Source: Thermaurantimonas sp046299575
Lineage (GTDB): Bacteria > Bacteroidota > Bacteroidia > Flavobacteriales > Schleiferiaceae
Assembly (NCBI RefSeq): GCF_046299575.1
Contig: NZ_JBKBHX010000003.1
Coordinates: forward strand, 248,001 to 312,000
Direction: 5' to 3'
DNA length: 64,000 bases
This document shows, piece after piece, positions 61,796 through 64,000 of this stretch; the stretch's first letter is position 1, and each line of letters starts with the position of its first letter. The notes under the pieces were generated by a model that ran no database searches, was not told the DNA's origin, and saw only the letters and a program-made list of their open reading frames with translations. A program made the position numbers and the translations under genes.

Positions 61796-61831
61796 AAACC
61801 GGTAATCCTTTCGATTGCCGGTTTTTTTTTT
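61796..61831 (+). terminator. Terminator of the DUF2892 gene
   Basis: Stem AAACCGGTAATC/GATTGCCGGTTT with a 5-nt loop and one G-T pair, ending in a T run. It lies about 30 nt after the stop. Confidence 0.85.
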
Positions 61832-62166
61832 GACCAATTGATACATTTTAGTTTCGAACAATTCAATTCTTACAAGTAAGCATGAAATACAATTCAAGAA
61901 GTGTATCTCAATCCATCTTGAAATAGAATTTTAAGTTTATATGTTTTAAGAGCACTTAATCCAACTTTAAAAAAATATGAGATATTTTCTGGCAGGGGAT
62001 TACTGAATTAGCAATGTGATTCAAATTACGCAACATAACGTATAAATGTAAACATCAAAAAATTTAAAGCCAAACATTCTTCAAATTTACTCTCATCGAT
62101 TTTTTTTCGTCACTTTTATAAAAATTGTTAAAAAGATACTTTTTATCAATATAAACAATTTTTGTT
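61832..62166. other. AT-rich spacer
   Basis: 335 nt with no ORF, hairpin or box that I trust, apart from the TATTTTTG at its right end that belongs to the next gene. It is A/T-rich with A runs. Confidence 0.45.
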
Positions 62167-62174
62167 TATTTTTG
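62167..62174 (+). promoter_or_regulatory. -7 box TATTTTTG for the 84-residue gene
   Basis: TATTTTTG lies 8 nt before the ATG at 62183 and matches TAnnTTTG exactly. A -33 TTG is not at the usual distance, but the box itself is perfect. It predicts a leaderless or near-leaderless message. Confidence 0.55.
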
Positions 62175-62182
62175 TCGTGTAA

Positions 62183-62437
62183 ATGGTAACTTTAAATACA
62201 ATGGAAGAAGTAAAAATGACTCCAAAAAATGTAGCCAACTACCTAAAATCAAATTTCAGCAATAGAGGTGGCTTAAAAAGCGTATTCGCTTCTCAATTCC
62301 TTTCAAAATTCGATTTAGAGCAATTAGAAGCTTTAAAAGCTGATATCGAAGCAGAAATTCAAGCTCGTTACGATGCCATCGCTCAAGAGAAAATTGCTGA
62401 AGTAGAAAAACTTGGCTACAAGGTTATTAAAGCCTAA
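62183..62437 (+). CDS. Orphan 84-residue hypothetical protein
   Basis: 84 residues, mostly Lys, Glu and Ala. An N-terminal helix-rich part (MTPKNVANYLKSNFSN) is followed by a long helix with an EALKADIEAEIQARYDAIAQ run that could form a coiled coil, ending in KLGYKVIKA. The ATG at 62183 is chosen from the promoter position; a second in-frame ATG at 62201 is possible. It resembles no family that I recognise. It has its own -7 box and terminator and no close neighbours, so it is likely a single, expressed gene of unknown function. Confidence 0.7.
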   Translation: MVTLNTMEEVKMTPKNVANYLKSNFSNRGGLKSVFASQFLSKFDLEQLEALKADIEAEIQARYDAIAQEKIAEVEKLGYKVIKA

Positions 62438-62457
62438 TCAGGCTACCAAAGAAGTAT

Positions 62458-62488
62458 AAAACCGTCCACGATAGGGCGGTTTTTTTGT
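62458..62488 (+). terminator. Terminator of the 84-residue gene
   Basis: Stem AAACCGTCC/GGGCGGTTT with a 6-nt loop and one G-T pair, followed by a T run. It lies 21 nt after the stop. Confidence 0.85.
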
Positions 62489-63464
62489 TTTATATACTTC
62501 ATTGTCAGTGATTTTATAATAAAAAATCAAAAACTTCCTTAAGACAAGTTTTAAAAATAGGAATATATTTTTAATCAGCAACTAATCACTTATAAAGACC
62601 TTTTGACGCCGAACGACTACTTTCTATTGAAAGTAAAGATTGCTTAATTGAGAACATTCACCATAAGTAGAAAATAATTTGAAAGATAGAGTCCCTTCAC
62701 TTGACAATATCCCGAATTAGTATACGCAAACAAAATAGATTGATTCCATGAGGAGTATTATCAACCATAATTGTAAAGAATTTTTTTACAAAAACTTGAG
62801 ATAATCAGACAGAATCTTACAAATCAATGAAACCTGAAATCGCCCAATCAAAAAATTACATTACGATAAAAAATTCATTAAACGCTCAAAAATTTGCTTA
62901 AGTACTATTTAGCATTTAAAGAAATGCTCAACAATTCTGAAATATTAATTTACATCGATCAAAAAGTACTTCCATCTACTATCCCTTATTTATTCCAGCA
63001 CTCTATGCTCTTGGATAAACTTTTTATTTTGCCTTTAAAAATGACCTATATCAAGTTTAAAGCAATAAAAATTTTAACTCAAATCTTAAGCAAGTGCTCC
63101 ATTTATTTCTAAAAACCTTTGAAACTATTATAGTATTTTCTGATGTTTGCAACATTATTCAGTTTTCGATACATTCTATTTCATCACATAAAATATCTTT
63201 TAAGAATTTACTAATAACTTCTTTGATACAGAACACCAAAGAGTTTTTTTAAAATACTGAGTTGAAAAAATTGAAGGGATTCAACGCTTAAGCAATAGTT
63301 ATTGGAATTCAGTCTATATTAATATCTGTAAGTAATTCAGAATTAAATAATCCAACAAAGTTTTTCAAATAAGCAATGCAAGTGATTGTTGAGCAATTAA
63401 AACATTTTAATTCGCGTTATAAAAAGACAATACTTACTACTTTTACGCGTCAGCGTACACACCG
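62489..63464. other. AT-rich gene-free stretch
   Basis: About 976 nt, the longest gap in the window, very AT-rich with many A and T runs. A 72-codon frame (62894-63112) starts with TTG, has low-complexity Leu/Ile/Lys composition and no match in mind, and is likely accidental. A sequence TACTTTTA (about 63437) near the right end is one base from the -7 consensus and may serve the ABC ATPase gene. No hairpin terminator or repeat was recognised. Confidence 0.45.
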
Positions 63465-64000
63465 ATGTCCATCCTGCTCGAAACACACAACATTTCAAAA
63501 AAATACGGAAATCACCAAGCCCTGTCAAGCGTATCGCTTCAGGTCAAAAAAGGAGCCATCTTTGGTCTATTAGGGCCAAATGGCGCTGGTAAGACAACGC
63601 TTATACGCATCATTAATCAAATCATATCGCCCGATAGCGGCACAGTCTACTTCGACGGAGAGCATTTAAACCCGAGTCATCAGGCTCGGATTGGATACTT
63701 GCCGGAAGAGCGTGGTTTGTATCGTACCATGAAAGTGGGCGAACAAGCCCTCTACCTTGCTGGACTAAAGGGTATGCCCACGGCTGAAGCTAAAAAAGCT
63801 CTGCGCTACTGGTTTGAACGCCTCGATATCACTGACTGGTGGGACAAGAAGGTGGAAGAACTTTCAAAAGGCATGGCTCAAAAGGTTCAGTTTGTCATTA
63901 CCGTACTTCACAAGCCAGAGCTACTCATCCTTGATGAACCTTTCTCGGGCTTCGACCCTGTTAACGAAGGCATCATTCGCGATGAACTGCTCGAGCTCCA
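63465..64000 (+). CDS. ABC transporter ATP-binding protein, NatA-like (partial, cut by right edge)
   Basis: The frame starts at ATG 63465 and stays open to the window end, 178 residues. It has Walker A GPNGAGKT, a Q-loop-like YLPEERGLYRTMKV stretch, the signature LSKGMAQK and Walker B LLILDEPFSG. The YLPEERGLYRTMKV segment is typical of the NatA/YhaQ group, which pair with membrane permeases in efflux of sodium or other substrates. The C-terminal domain and the partner permease gene are beyond the window. Confidence 0.9.
   Translation, partial: MSILLETHNISKKYGNHQALSSVSLQVKKGAIFGLLGPNGAGKTTLIRIINQIISPDSGTVYFDGEHLNPSHQARIGYLPEERGLYRTMKVGEQALYLAGLKGMPTAEAKKALRYWFERLDITDWWDKKVEELSKGMAQKVQFVITVLHKPELLILDEPFSGFDPVNEGIIRDELLEL

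Noticed and set aside
62894..63112. 72-codon frame in the AT-rich gap
   Set aside because: TTG start, low-complexity composition, no promoter box and no known relatives.
63376..63573. 65-codon frame with Cys pair (CPSC) at the start of the ABC ATPase gene
   Set aside because: Overlaps the ATPase in another frame; the ATPase has all expected motifs from 63465.
1..64000. CRISPR arrays, transposons, integrases or attachment sites
   Set aside because: No direct-repeat array, transposase, integrase or tRNA-flanking duplication was recognised; all five tRNA-tuf-block genes and the two single tRNAs look intact and ordinary apart from one mismatch.

Overview
The window is core chromosome of a member of the Bacteroidota, most likely a flavobacterium-like lineage. 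Four things support this. Secreted proteins carry C-terminal type IX secretion (T9SS) sorting domains. Many genes are preceded by the Bacteroidota -7 box TAnnTTTG rather than an E. coli promoter, with little Shine-Dalgarno sequence. The order tRNA-Thr/Tyr/Gly/Thr - tuf - tRNA-Trp - secE - nusG - rplKAJL - rpoBC - DUF3467 is the typical one for the phylum. Families largely confined to the phylum are present (DUF3536, HU-CCDC81-SPOR, DUF2795). The genus cannot be determined from this sequence. I see no phage, insertion sequence, CRISPR array or rRNA operon.

Layout. 0-6 kb, minus strand: the start of dprA cut by the window edge, a short-chain dehydrogenase, a small unknown gene, a LolD/MacB-type ABC transporter with His-rich external clusters, and a large FG-GAP/T9SS secreted protein. 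6-17 kb: DUF2237, an SLC45-like sugar transporter, a SPOR-domain envelope protein, then a plus-strand run of subtilase, outer-membrane protein, Crp/Fnr regulator and secreted esterase, followed by tRNA-Arg, superoxide dismutase, rfbA and tRNA-Ala. 17-23 kb: a TPR protein, an outer-membrane barrel and ftsE, then alkB. 23-37 kb: the transcription/translation block described above, with candidate control hairpins before rplK, between rplL and rpoB, and after tuf. 37-46 kb: rfbB, a GH57-like protein with glgB, an HU/SPOR protein, pruA, and a structured 240-bp spacer ending in a 15-A tract before hemF. 46-54 kb: rsfS-ftsH-LUD-cdsA-psd, birA, a START-like protein, pyrE and a Nudix hydrolase. 54-64 kb: ahcY, a small Glu-rich lipoprotein, a polyprenyl synthase, an acyl-CoA ligase, DUF2795, a cobalamin adenosyltransferase, a PorE-like OmpA protein, DUF2892, an orphan 84-residue protein, an AT-rich gene-free stretch, and the start of an ABC ATPase cut by the right edge.

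How it works together: most genes are housekeeping (transcription, translation, lipid, haem, pyrimidine, methyl-cycle and glycogen metabolism) or envelope functions. The least understood parts are the envelope genes (TPR-barrel-ftsE, the two SPOR proteins, the His-rich ABC pair), the spacer before hemF, and the repeated use of TAnnTTTG boxes 6-8 nt from the start codon, which predicts leaderless or nearly leaderless mRNAs. I found no clear new defence or mobile system.
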